This document shows positions 23,901-34,500 of a stretch of DNA of 64,000 nt, one piece after another. A program made the translations under genes and the position numbers. Location of the stretch: positions 48,445,553 through 48,509,552 of the forward strand of contig JAQMRL010000001.1 of the NCBI GenBank assembly GCA_035578175.1, given 5' to 3'. Every line of letters begins with the position of its first letter. Position 1 is the stretch's first letter. Source of the stretch: Catonia carolina. Its lineage: Eukaryota > Arthropoda > Insecta > Hemiptera > Achilidae. Under the pieces are notes generated by a model, which ran no database searches, was not told where the DNA came from, and worked only from the letters and a program-made list of their open reading frames with translations.

Positions 23901-25772
23901 GATCAGAAAACTTAATGGCTACTAAGAAGTATTTAGTAGATGCTCATTAAGTTGAATATCGAAAATGACATTTACATAATCTTTTAACTTCTGTAAACAA
24001 ACGATACTTCCAGAAATAATGGAAGCTGGCTACTAAGGCCTAGTATGTAGTGTGCCATATGGGGGAGGAAAATTGTTACAGCTAAAAATATCTCGTTTTA
24101 AGTCTCGTCCTAAATTGGTTGATTGAAATAGTGTAGTAAACTACAGTGAAACTTCTTGAAAGGGACTATCAATGTTGTCTCTGAAAAATTGTGATATGTT
24201 AGAGGTGTCAAAACATTGCAGGTTTTTTCTGTGTAATAGTTACTGTAAACTTTATTCCAATGCCATTATGATTTATTTTATCAACAAAAATGAACTGTAG
24301 ACACCGATTGACTATCAAAATGCACCCAAGAGGTATTAAGAGTCGTCTTGATCAACAGTGAAATTACTTCGCCTGAAACATTTTGACTTTTGGTACATCT
24401 ATTTTTTTTGCTTTGTGACAAATACCTGTATTACAAGCTGCAATCTTTCCAACCTATTCAATTTTACTTATAACAAAGCACATAACGATGACTACAACTT
24501 TAGTCATGTTAGTGTTCACCAAATGTGCATAAAGGCAGTATATAGCAGAACATACTGCACAGTTTGTGATGTGGACGTGTGAAGCGCAAGTTCTTGGTTC
24601 ACCTACAACAAGCAGCTGGTCTCTTTGATAAGTTATATAAGCTTAAAACCTAATAAAAGCAAAAGTAAAATGAAAATCAGAAATTATTTGGTGTACAGTT
24701 CGACAAGGTGGCATTTCATGTTGACAAGACACCTTGCAAATAAAGAAACGAAATTGTGTGGATCAGAACGCTAAACTTGTAGCTAGTGCACATTGTATCA
24801 CTTCACAGGTGATCTAATGTGCCTAGCCTTATAGTAGAAGATGTAATGTTTCTTGAATTGTCTAACATTAAACCCTTTCTTTAACCCTTTGACGTGTAAG
24901 GCTTTTGCTGATAGGTACGCGAAAATGCACAGGCCGATTTTAACAAAAATATAAACATTTTTTCATACTACCACCAAATATACAATTGTTCAGATACAGT
25001 AATGAAAAAAATCAGACTTACCAAAAAGGTTCTACAAATTCGTGTGATATGGTTCAAAATTTATTGCATTGACTCAAAATTTAAAAAAAAAAATTAATAT
25101 TAAATTTTTTATACAAATAAAAAAAATTCATTTTCCCAATGATTTATAAATTTTTTACACAATTAAAATCTTGATACCCACAACACATGATAACTCCAGT
25201 TCATTATAAACAAAATAAAAAAAATCATCAAAATATACACAGTAGTTCTTGAGAAATAGTTGTTTTTATAAACTACTCGGACGGCACTACCTCAAAATAG
25301 ACACGTGGATACATTGTAAACAAACATGCTTTTCTCTTATCCGATATTACGCAGTTAAAAAAAAATTGATCATTTCGTTATTCGATACTATCGTAATGTC
25401 TATTTTCTTAGCTTCATTTTAAGCATACACTTTCCCCATCTATCGTGAAACATACGAACTATATTTCGTTTTTATAAGAGTACCGATAGATCGTTACCAT
25501 ATGCGCTTCGGCACAATAGCAGGGTAACGATATATCGTTACCCTACACGTAAAAGGGTTAATAATAATAATGTATAATAATAATAATTAATAATAATAAT
25601 AATAATAATGGTTAATAATGGTTCAATAGTAATGAGTGGAAAATGTAGGCTGATCAATTTTAATCATTTGTGTTATTTTTATTGTTACAGGTATGGCCAG
25701 AAAGGTTCTCCGCCACAGATTCCACCAAATAGTACTTTAGTGTTCCAAGTTGAATTAAAATCTGTTAATTGA
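3000..25772 (+). CDS. Fkbp39: Nuclear FK506-binding protein, FKBP39/FKBP46 type (complete, 10 coding exons)
   Basis: Coding exons are 3000-3009, 8012-8107, 10745-10903, 12876-12971, 14230-14334, 16799-16888, 18399-18628, 20181-20402, 23237-23418 and 25691-25772. All borders are GT..AG and phases agree, giving 1272 nt and 423 residues. The protein starts MFWG and continues [10 protein letters not shown], the hallmark of insect nuclear FKBPs. Residues ~1-91 are the nucleoplasmin-like domain. Then come an acidic run (89-120), a basic stretch with KRKRE and KKKKKVKL likely acting as nuclear localisation signal, acidic runs (156 to ~217), and a Lys/Asn/Gln/Pro-rich linker with TPN-type repeats. 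Residues ~314-421 are a full FKBP peptidyl-prolyl isomerase domain ([40 protein letters not shown]). The family is nuclear or nucleolar and acts as a prolyl isomerase and histone chaperone. The FKBP12 His87 position appears to be Ser. Length matches the family (about 360-415). Very confident. Confidence 0.96.
5145..5192 (-). ncRNA. Hammerhead-ribozyme-like motif, copy A left arm
   Basis: Read on the minus strand: AATACT, then the core CTGATGA, one extra T, stem II GGTAGATCCACC, AAAAC in place of GAAAC, a 4-nt loop ACAT, then GTT. Stem I pairing is weak and the first G of GAAA is lost, so this copy is probably inactive. Confidence 0.45.
5258..5758 (-). mobile_element. Solo-LTR-like insertion (501 bp, GC-rich)
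   Basis: It is inserted in the loop of palindrome A between two copies of ATAC (5254-5257 and 5759-5762). The empty site is preserved in palindrome B as TTTTATACAAATGACT, which confirms a 4-bp target duplication. The ends read TGTCGCC...GGCAACA, that is TG..CA with a 7-bp near-match inverted terminus, as in LTRs. Base composition is far more GC-rich than the surroundings. On the minus strand a TATATATA box (5651-5658) precedes a histone-type 3' stem-loop (5302-5317) by about 340 bases, as expected for promoter then 3'-end signal in one LTR. No AATAAA is seen inside. No protein-coding part is attached. A 4-bp-TSD DNA transposon is the alternative. Confidence 0.6.
5302..5317 (-). promoter_or_regulatory. 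Histone-mRNA-type 3' stem-loop
   Basis: On the minus strand the sequence is GGCCCTTTTCAGGGCC, a 6-bp stem with loop TTTC, preceded by AAAC and followed by ACCCA. This is the full consensus of the replication-dependent histone pre-mRNA stem-loop bound by SLBP, including both flanks. A purine-rich run (CAAGGTGAGG) follows, but a strict U7-pairing element is not evident. No histone coding sequence precedes it. Confidence 0.7.
5826..5870 (+). ncRNA. Hammerhead-ribozyme-like motif, copy A right arm
   Basis: AATACT precedes the core CTGATGA (5833-5839), then an extra T, the self-complementary stem II GGTGGATCCACC, AAAAC, loop GTGT and GTG. The conserved GAAA is AAAA and the cleavage triplet ends in G, so activity is unlikely in this copy. 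Confidence 0.45.
6040..7232. repeat. R-family repeat copy 1, snap-back chimera
   Basis: The left part (6040-6520) is the distal half of the R repeat in reverse orientation. From about 6525 a nearly full R copy continues in forward orientation to 7232. Both outer ends are therefore the same terminus (TGTGAAACAC / GTGTTTCACAACAGATTTTT), making an inverted repeat with arms of roughly 450 bp. Other copies lie at 22.2, 26.7, 33.3 and 58.9 kb. No coding capacity is evident. Confidence 0.75.
11429..11768. repeat. Short inverted-repeat element (MITE-like)
   Basis: GTTGAGCCGTTCTTAGTTTG at 11431 returns inverted as CAAACTAAGAGAGGCTGAAC ending near 11765. Arms are about 40 bp around a loop with several TACTTTAAG-type short palindromes. 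It sits in FKBP intron 3. No transposase is present. Confidence 0.55.
13114..13845. repeat. Fold-back element in FKBP intron 4
   Basis: GTACTGTCTGTAACTTGATG at 13116 is mirrored by CATCAAGTTGTAGACAGATA at 13821-13840. Similarity of the two arms extends inward about 230 bp (for example GAGATAATGT / ACATTATCTC). GTAC at both ends may be a target duplication. It is a non-coding fold-back MITE. Confidence 0.65.
15374..15418 (-). ncRNA. Hammerhead-ribozyme-like motif, copy B left arm
   Basis: On the minus strand: TTTACT, core CTGGTGA (one change from CTGATGA), extra T, stem II GGTGGATCCACC, GAAAC, a shortened loop, GTA and AGTAAA. Stem I (TTTACT with AGTAAA) pairs fully. The core change at A6 should abolish cleavage. 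Confidence 0.5.
15595..15637 (+). ncRNA. Hammerhead-ribozyme-like motif, copy B right arm
   Basis: TTTACT and AGTAAA form stem I. The core reads CTGATAG instead of CTGATGA, followed by stem II GGTGGATCCACC, an intact GAAAC, loop ACAT and the cleavage triplet GTA. Architecture is complete but the core is mutated. Confidence 0.5.
18734..19719. repeat. Possible piggyBac-like non-autonomous element
   Basis: It is bounded by TTAA and CCC on the left (TTAACCCATCTGCAG) and GGGTTAA on the right. This fits the piggyBac target TTAA and its CCC..GGG ends, but the terminal repeats match poorly beyond CCC. Interior is AT-rich with no transposase. It lies in FKBP intron 7. Confidence 0.3.
21244..22150. 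repeat. piggyBac-like MITE 1
   Basis: The ends are TTAA|CCCTTTGAGGA and TCCTCAAAGGG|TTAA, an 11-bp perfect terminal inverted repeat flanked by TTAA on both sides, the signature of piggyBac transposition. The 907-bp interior has no transposase coding. It sits in FKBP intron 8, immediately left of R-family copy 2. Confidence 0.65.
22153..23025 (+). repeat. R-family repeat copy 2
   Basis: It starts ATATATAGGAAGGAAAGTAT, passes CACGTTTTCAAGACCCCTTG and a (GT)n run with GAACAGAATATCTC, and contains two diverged ~170-bp tandem units (each TTAAGAT..CGG...GCATTTTA...CTAC..CTTTTATTT...TAGTTTAGC...GATTTTCTG). Near 22912 a local hairpin (CTTTCACTCATGATT and its inverse) has formed. Its left end abuts the TTAA of piggyBac-like MITE 1. 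Confidence 0.7.
24885..25557. repeat. piggyBac-like MITE 2
   Basis: TTAA|CCCTTTGACGTGTA at the left and TACACGTAAAAGGG|TTAA at the right form a ~14-bp terminal inverted repeat with two mismatches, flanked by TTAA. It is 673 bp with no coding. It lies in FKBP intron 9 and shares its ends, but little interior, with MITE 1. Confidence 0.6.
25558..25615 (+). repeat. AAT microsatellite
   Basis: An interrupted (AAT)n run starts directly at the TTAA right of piggyBac-like MITE 2. Confidence 0.8.
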
Positions 25773-26568
25773 ATGACTTGATGGTGCAAACAAAATATTA
25801 AAACAAATTACGATAACTGAACTCTTATGTAAATATAACGGCTATCAAACTAAATGGGTTTGTTTATGAAAACATGTAGGGAAGTTTTTTTTTAAATGAA
25901 CATAAAACAATTTTATGACAATATCACATTGAATTATTATGGATCTACATTTTACTGGGTGAATTAAATATCTTCAGTAAAATATTCTAATAACAATGTT
26001 ATTGATCAGTATTCAGATATTTAATTAAAAACAGTAGACTGTATTTTATTTTGTAATTCTTATTTCATTAGTTAAGGCTTCATGTTTCCATGAATTAATT
26101 AGTTACAGAGTAAAGTTTTGTGGAGGTGTTGCAATTTTCTGATCGTTCGTCATTCATTAAATACTTATTGTGTTGCCTTTGCATTTTATACTGTTCATTT
26201 AGTAAATTTTTGTCTAGTTATAAAGGAAGTTCATATATGAGATGAAGAAAAATATACAAGTTGTGTAAAATTGTTATTTTTTGAGATGGTGTACTTTTTT
26301 TTTGATTAGTTTATGAAGTTGAGTGTGTGAAACATATTCTACATTTTAAAGTGTTAAGTATTTTTTTTATAATTTTCTGTTAAACTATGATTAATCGTTA
26401 CTATTCAATTTGAATTGAAATATTAGTGTAATTTTAAATCCAAAATATGTGAAATAGGACTATTATTACGTATGTATATTTACCTATTGTTTTTACCATC
26501 CTTTTGTAATTGTATCGTTGATTACCTTTCAATATTTTGTAATTTTTGAATTAGTTGTAATTCAATGA

Positions 26569-26578
26569 ATAAATAAAG
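26569..26578 (+). promoter_or_regulatory. Poly(A) signal of the FKBP gene
   Basis: Two overlapping AATAAA hexamers occur in GAATAAATAAAG about 800 bases after the stop codon. A T-rich stretch follows. This predicts a 3' end near 26590. Confidence 0.65.
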
Positions 26579-26691
26579 ACTGTTTAATATATTTATTGGT
26601 TTAATTATTACCCAGTCAAATAATATTTCTGTAACGAGACACTTTTTCTACAATAATATTTATATACTTGTTTTTTACTTTGACTTGCCAA

Positions 26692-27535
26692 TATGCATAT
26701 AGGAAGGGAAGTATTGATTTCAAGTTGATTTTTCAAAATATAGTTTTCACCGGATACACACGTTTTCAGACCCCCTGAACCTAAAAAACATGTTTTTAGC
26801 TATTTGTTTGTGTGTGAACAAAATATCTCTAGAGCGGAATGTTGTACAAAGTTGAAACTTGAAACTTAAGTTAGGTACCACTAGAGGACCCAACACTAAC
26901 ATTTATTCTTATAATTTTTCACTTGCAATTTTCAAATTGCATAAAAGTTGTTCAAATTGCCTCAATTATTACACTTTTTAATGCTCTACAAGATAGGGTA
27001 AGTGCCATGTCTGCTGAAATTCTTGGGGGGCTGTGCTCTCGTAAAATAAAATGTTTGTTTTTAAGATTGCAGCCTTAATATACATTGTAGCACTAAAGTA
27101 GATAATAAAAGTAGACAATTTAAAAATCTACAACTTTTACTTCAAACATTTCTTTGTATAAGGCTTAGTTTAGCAGTAATTAGTGATTTTCTGGGTTTTT
27201 TTCATGAAAATCTGAAAAAAATTGATTTTTTTTAAATTTCGGCCTTAGTTTTATTTTCATTCTACGACAAATGTGTATCAGATTTATAGGAAATTCAAAG
27301 ATCTACGACTTTCATTTTAAGTATTTTTCTCTACAGAGCCTTGTTTAGCGTGAAAGAGTGATTTTCCTTATAATTAAGCCAAACTAAGGTTGGTTTTCAT
27401 TTGCATCATTCACTCATGTTTAAAATTAGGTTCGTTTTTTTTGTTTATTACTAATGTTAGGTTTTATTGTTCATTATTTGCATTGGCAAGAGAAAGTTGT
27501 GCGAGTGTTTCACGCCAGATTTTTATATAAAATTT
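26692..27535 (+). repeat. R-family repeat copy 3
   Basis: It begins with TATAGGAAGGGAAGTATTG just after the FKBP poly(A) site and ends with GAGTGTTTCACGCCAGATTT. It carries the same internal ~170-bp units as the other copies and no open frame. Confidence 0.7.
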
Positions 27536-29929
27536 CCTATCAAAAGATATTTAGAGCAACAAGTGTAATGGTTGGTATAAGGTAGTTTTTTTATTTAGTA
27601 AACAGCCAAAAAACTGGTTAGTATTCCTGGAGCTTTTAAGTTAAAATAAATGAACGAGATGGTTTTACTTTTTTTTCACTGGGTTTAAAAAGTATGACTT
27701 TTTATCATGTATACCAGCCTTCTGGAAAGCACTTGCTGTCAATCCTGCAAATGCTAATATCCACTTCTTATTCATTCACCAAAGAGGGTGGAGTAATTAG
27801 ATTCATTACTCTTGAAGGAAATAAGTGTCGCACCTCTTCATTTTATGTTCTTTAAGAAAAGAACTATGGAACTAACAGGTAAAGAGCAATTAATTTCAAC
27901 ACGCCAACATTCTACCTGTGACAGTAGTTTTGGTACAAATGACTTTATTCAAAGAGGTTGACTCTTTAGCTTCCTCAGTGTAGAGTTGCTCTTTTCATGT
28001 CATTCAAAAGTCACTTTGTTTGTTCACTTAAGGTCATAATGCAAAATGAAAATGACATAAGCGAGTCATATCCAGGAAAATATATGTTTTGTGTGTGTAA
28101 ACAATGAAGAAAATTTATCTTCCCTTTTTATAAAATTCATATTTACAATGCGCTAGTGTCTAAAAAATAATATACATCTGTTACATACATAATAATTTCA
28201 CTAGATTACAATAACCAATTAGTTTCTATACCATTCTCATCTTCTGAATCACTCCACAAAACGACTTTTTCAAGTATTTAATTATAAATTTTGTACCCAG
28301 GATTGCTATCACCATCTTGCAACCATTCTTGCTCTAATTTTTTGGGACATCCTCTTTTAAGAACCTTTAGGATTTAATTATGTGAGTAACGTTGTTGTCC
28401 ATATCAGACAGACCACATTTTGCAGCAGACCATTTAATTTGTCCACTGAAACATCAGCTGGCACACGTTTACAAGGTCATTGCTAACCTTACTATTCTTT
28501 AGTCCATTGTAGTGGGTCCCGTTTTTAGGGGTATTCTGTATTTGGCAAACTAAACAAAATGAAAAAGTAGTTGTTCATGTTATCTGTGCCTTTTACTATG
28601 ATAGTTTTAGTTAAGCTTCCAAGCACAAATGACTTCTTTATTTTTGATGTAAAACGGGATGAGTAAGTTATACTTTATTTACTGTTAACGGTACGCTAGA
28701 ATACAGCTGGTCTTGTTAGGTTGAACATGTGTTATTATCAAAAACATTTTTCTTTGTTTTGTAGTACCATATTACATCAGTGTACTGTCTATGGAACATC
28801 ATAGTATTTTTACGTGAAAGTAATTAGAGAATGGCTTTTAGTAAAGCGGGAAAACAACAATATTGGAAAATAAAATGCAGTACATAAAAGCTGATTTAAT
28901 ACTTCTGAAAAAGAAGATAGAATCTGGTGTAAAATTTTGTAAGAAAAACCTATTATTAGACGATTACCTTGCTTGGTGTGATATGTATTAAATACTTAAA
29001 AACAGTGTTTGTGACTTCAGAACTGGCAGATTAAGAACAACTGACCATTCTTCTCTTTATTCCAAAAGAGTTGCTTGAATGAAATTGCCAACAGTACAGG
29101 TCTCTAAACTAAATTGGTGTTTTGTGTTACCATATTGTAACATTTGGTAGAACTTGTGCATTTTGCTAAGAGCTGCAGAACAGACATGCACACTAGCAGC
29201 TGAATTTTCTGTTCCTCGTCTTTCCCATCACGTACAGTCGTGTAGAAATACGTAAATAATCCTGTGCTAAATCATGCACAATATCAGTACTTACAAAACC
29301 CCCTTGATTGTTTCCAAAGTCGATTGACTGACACCCATGATGCCATTTTAGTAATAGCATCTGTTTCTAAACTATTTTTAGTTACCCATGGTGGCTTACT
29401 AAAGCATATTGCATGTATACTTGGTGCAAAATTTTAATCTGTAATTGGTTTAACGATTGTAATACTTTTCTTTGGATATGATATTTTCGTCAAATAGTGT
29501 ATTTGTTTATTTATATTTAATTGCGAAATAATATGGTATATGTCACTATAAATCCGTAAAACTATTACAGTATTATGTAATACTTCGGGTACAATAATAC
29601 AAAAATGTAACTAATGTAGAATAAGAATTATAAGAAAAGTACTAAGTTTCGCGTAACCAATAAATCAAAGTAACACGAGGTCTAGTTTAGTACGAGCCAT
29701 TCTGTACTGCTTGCAGTGGCATGCCTCGCAATGTTTGCTTCACGGTTCTCAGCAAAGTGTAAGCTCTATACCATATGTTACATTTGTGCTGGGTTAAATG
29801 AAAAGGTTTGCTTGTTGTAACATAATGTTACCAATTCAAGTGTTTAGAAGAGATTATATTTAAAGTTTTACATTTATTTATAAATAAATTGATTATTTTT
29901 TTTTATCTACATTTCCAAACAGTTATTTA
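27536..29929. other. Intergenic DNA between FKBP and elongase genes
   Basis: It is mostly AT-rich unique sequence. At 27710-27870 there is a piece (CCAGCCTTCTGGAAAGCACT ... ATTCATTACTCTTGAAGG) that also occurs at 35980-36110 and marks a dispersed repeat. The 28200-28480 segment has short frames on the minus strand that could be a decayed transposase, but I cannot identify them. Confidence 0.4.
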
Positions 29930-30044
29930 TTTTAAAAATAATTCCTTATAATGCATCCTGCAGTTTGAAATTAATTCTATTTTTTATAATGAATTTATAT
30001 AAATATTTCACTAACCTTCTTTTTAAACTTCGCCAACTTTTATC

Positions 30045-30088
30045 TTTACTTACACGTGTTTCAGTGGATCCACCATCATCAGAGTAAA
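30045..30088 (-). ncRNA. Hammerhead ribozyme motif, copy C left arm (best preserved)
   Basis: On the minus strand: stem I TTTACT, intact core CTGATGA, one extra T, stem II GGTGGATCCACT, intact GAAA, C-ACGT-G forming a 2-bp stem III with tetraloop, cleavage triplet GTA, then AGTAAA closing stem I. This is the type I hammerhead layout with minimal stem III known from Penelope-like elements. The unpaired T before stem II is the one departure from consensus. Confidence 0.68.
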
Positions 30089-30498
30089 TAACATAATTGA
30101 AACTAAAAAATATTTTTATTTATTTAAAATCTATAGATGATACATCTTCAATCATCTGTATAAAACTGATATGAAATGAATTTCCTCTAATTTATCCCTT
30201 CTCATATTTACTGTAGATAGCAGCAGCAGTCAATATCACTTCATCATTCTTAAATTTGACCTGTTCCTTCAAAATGTTCTGATTTTGCTCTTTTAAATAT
30301 TTATAAATATGGAACGTCTCTTATTTTTCAATTTTATTTTATTTTCTATATTACATTCTTGTATTATATTAAAATGTTCATCTATTCACCAAATTTATGT
30401 TTTTCCTTTTTTATATGATTGGTATAGTTAGATATAATGTAGTCACATTTCTATAGATTTTAAATAAATAAAGAAAATTTTTAGTTTCAATTATGTTA

Positions 30499-30542
30499 TT
30501 TACTCTGATGATAGTAAATCCACTTTAACATGTGTAAGTAAA
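30499..30542 (+). ncRNA. Hammerhead-like motif, copy C right arm (decayed)
   Basis: TTTACT, CTGATGA, a broken stem II (AGTAAATCCACT), TTAAC in place of GAAAC, loop ATGT, GTAAGTA. The order is kept but stem II and GAAA are destroyed. Confidence 0.4.
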
Positions 30543-30982
30543 GATAAAAGTTGACACAGTTTAAAAAGAAGGTTACTACTGAAATTCATTATAAAAAATA
30601 GTTAATTTATTTTGTTTAGCTTTTGTAAAAAAAGAAGTATTTACTAGTGAAAACCCTAGTTGACTTACCAATAAATTTTAATTCCTTGTAAAATTGGTAA
30701 GATAATTGTAGTGCATCGCAGTTGTTGGCTGATTATATCTATCAAATGACTGACGTCATTTTTTTATAGGGTGGCTTGTCATCTCTGGACTTGCTAGATA
30801 ATATCAAATCTCTATAAAAACAGCTGTTTAAGAGTAGAACTATGATAATCAAATTAGTATGAATTCATAGTTTCAATCATTTCTTCTGTTTACTTTATAT
30901 TGAATGCATAAATTTTTTAGCGATATTGATTTAATTAATTCACTGATTTGAATTAATTGTTAAAAGAATTATTCTTTACAGC

Positions 30983-30993
30983 TTTATTTTATT
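30983..30993 (-). promoter_or_regulatory. Candidate poly(A) signal of the elongase gene
   Basis: The minus strand reads AATAAAATAAAG, two overlapping AATAAA hexamers, about 550 bases after the elongase stop codon. It is the first strong signal downstream; position is the main argument. Confidence 0.5.
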
Positions 30994-31539
30994 TGTTGTG
31001 AAGCTGAATGATGAACATTATGCATACTGTGCATCAGTCAATAGTTGTATGATTTGACATGAATTTCATAAATTCAAAATTTTTGGTTGTTAAAAATTAA
31101 ATAACCAGTTATCAGTGGTAGTAATAAGCATACCTTCATTTCTTTAGTAGTACCTACTACTGCTCTCTTATAATGTTTAATAATTGTGAGTTACAATTTA
31201 AGTTTGTAATTCTTTTATTTTGTATTGACAGGTGTTAATAGTGAGGGTAGGAGTCGTTTATTAGCTTACATGTGAAACGTTGCGTGGAAAGTTTCAAGTA
31301 AATTTTGTTTTGTGTTTATAAAAAACATGCACAAATTGTTATGGTGAAAATATGATAATCTTTTTTGTGAATGCAAGTTTAAAATTAGCAGCCAAACTTG
31401 AAATATTGTAATACACCATAAGACAATTAATCAGATCTTGCAGATCTTGTATTTTCTAAAATATATATCATCAGTTTTAGACCATGGAATTCAAGAACGA
31501 ATTTCTTGTTTTTCTTTTAGTATCTTGCACTAACATTAA

Positions 31540-34500
31540 TTATTGTAATTTCTTTCTGTTGTATGATTTCTTGTAAAAATCCCAAAATAATACAAAAATG
31601 AAGACAGTTTGAGGAAGAAGTGGTGCAAATAAAACTTTAGGAATTTTACTGTTAGGATTCACCACTAAGAATAAATAGTATAGTCCTATCAAAACAAATT
31701 GAACCTGCCAACAGAAAAAAATAAATCAGAAATCTAAAACAACAATGATTTTGCTATTGTGTCAGAAAAAGTTCATTACATAATTAACAACTATAATTCC
31801 GGATTAGAAGGGTTATGCTCATTAAAAATTAAAAAATTTTAATTATTGATGATTTCTAGAACAATTTTTTTTTATTTAGTACAAAGTACAATTTTTACTG
31901 ATTAATTTACACAAAGCACACATCAATCATTGAAGCTATTTTCCAACTTGCTGATAAAAATGATTGCTGAGCTTTTTTTCAATATTTTTTATAAAAAAGC
32001 CATTTCTCTTGAATAAAAATGGGACAGCTCATTGGTCTAGTGTTCAGGACAACTGGCTTCAATGCCAGTGGTCCCAGGTTTGATTCGTGGTCAGGGCAGG
32101 CATTTTTTTCAACTGTATACCATCTCATAATATTACTTACGCACAAACTAAGGTTTATGTAGGCATCGCCAGTCAATAAAAAAAGACGACATGCAGAATA
32201 AAGAGTTTCAAAATTATAAGTAATTTAACAATTCCTTTCTTCATTTAACAATATTTACAATATAAGCAGTAACACAGTTGCTGCATATATGTATCATTAG
32301 AAAATATTAAATTCCTTACGTATTTAGTAGTGAAGATTTTTAAGTTTTTTTTTAATTTTACTTGGATTTGTATCAACAGCTAGGTTATTAGCGACTTTGA
32401 GATAAGAAACAGTGGGTTAGAATATGTAATAATCTTCTAGACACTAGTTAAGAATCAAACCTGGGACCTTCTGGTTTACATCATAGCACATTAATCACAG
32501 CATCACAGAGGTGGTCTAATTTTCAAATCAATTTCTATCAACTTTTCTGTACTTTTGCTTTCTGCTCTATCACCTCTACGAGCATATTGTGTAGCCCACA
32601 TTATTATGGCAGAGTCTGTTCTCCATTATAGTTATCCTGATCATTCTTCCAACGTAACAGAAAATGGCGCTGGAAACAATATCAAAAGCATCAGGATTCT
32701 TCAAACAATGAAACAGAAGTGGTATTGTTTTCTTCTGATACATATAATTGAAGCAATTATGTTAACTGATCTTCAGTGTCTAGAATTCAGACCCTTATTT
32801 CTCTAATAAAATACTTTACAAACCATTCATCCCTTGATTGATACTGTTTTGTAAATACTACATGTTCCCTGATATTTAGGAGCTTTTAAAATAAGCTTTT
32901 TGGTTACTTTCCTCATATATACAGGTTTAGATTCCATAAACAACTACAAATATTGTTTGAATGCATGCATTTTGAGAAATAGATGATTGAAGTATAATTT
33001 TCTTACCAGTTGCAATTGTGTAAGATGTTTTTTCCACCAAATTGATTTTTTATATTCTGGTCTTATTGCTGTCAGTAAGTAATAACAGTACATTACAGTG
33101 TGCACAAACGAATTCATCATTCCAAAAACGACTACGCAAGCACCTAAAACAAGAAAAAGATAAGACATTTTCTACCACACATTATAGTGATCTATATCTT
33201 GGAACCATGGTATAGGCACTATACACATTGGTTTCTATTTTTTATTTCCACTTGTTCTATATGAAAATATAGGGAAGGAAAGTACTGGTTATAAGTTGAT
33301 TTTCCAAAATCTAGTTTTACTGGAAATACACGTTTTCCCCATGAACCCAAAAAACATGCTTTTAGCGATTGGTCTGTGTGTGTGTGTGTGTATGTGAACA
33401 AGTCCAAAGGTGAAACTTGAAACTTAAAACATTAGTTAGGTGCCACTAGGCAATCTAACACTATCATTTTCATCAACATTGATCAACCAGAAGTAGTAGT
33501 TAATTCGTGCAATTTTCAGAAAGGCTCCTTTTAATTTTTATGTTTTTAAGATAGGGTAAGCACTACGTCTGCTGAAATTCTTGGGGGCTTGTGCTCTCAA
33601 TGGTAAAAAATGTTTTTTCAAGATTGTAGCCTTAATATGCATTTTATGTAAAAATTGTATATAAATTAAATTTGTAGGAAATTGAAAAACCTACAAATTT
33701 TATTTCAAGTGTTTTTTTCTACAACACTTAGTTTAGCATCAATTAGTGATTTTCTGTACTTTTCTCATCAAAATTGTTAATAAAGAGGATTTTTAAGATT
33801 GCGGCCTGTATGCATTTTACGACAAAAGTGTACATAGTGAAAGTTATAGGAAATACAAAAACCTACAACTTATTTCAAACAGTTTTTTTTACAGATCTTA
33901 GTTTAGCATCAATTAGTGATATTCCGTATTTTTAAGTCCTACAGAGGTTGATTTTCATTTTGCATCATTCACTCCTGATTAAAATTAGGTTATGTCTTTC
34001 ATTTTACATTTTTACTCATGATTAAACATTGGGTTATACGAGTATGTTTAATTATTTTGATTTTCAAGAGACTCGTGTGAGTCACACCAGATTTTTTTGG
34101 TGCACGTTAATTTTTGAAACTGTCAAAATTAAAATTACATTAATCTAAGATTTATTAACAGTTAAAGGATTTGACAGAATATTGTGGGTTCAAAACCACT
34201 GATCATTAGCTGGTAAATAAAGAAGTGATATAGGTTTTAGTTTAATAGATCAATTTTCTACTTTGTTGATGACAAAGCCACATTAGCAATTCGGTGCAGA
34301 AATGTACTTCAAACCTTCAGTGAGCCGTAACCATAGTTAGTATGTGAATGAAAAAGTCTAGTTTTCCAACTAGACTAGGCAAAATATTTGGAACATGTAA
34401 AATTTGACAGAAAAGGATCAGTCAATCCATGCAACTATCAATGATAATGCTGTACCTTACACCAACAGAGCACAGTATCTTGGGATGATGATGATGATGA

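Larger units (their letters stand above)
29930..30602. mobile_element. Palindromic Penelope-derived element, copy C, with ORF tail in loop
   Basis: The arms match copies A and B. The loop (about 30150-30450) is minus-strand Penelope coding debris, with short frames such as NHIKKEKHKFGE, KEQNQNILKEQVKF and VILTAAAIYSKYEKG. These line up in order with the GIY-YIG tail at 37.8-38.2 kb (YAKHVKVSGHNFGK ... IKETAAIYCNKYNTG). So the left half is a Penelope 3' end and the right arm an inverted, more truncated copy of the same end. Confidence 0.75.
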
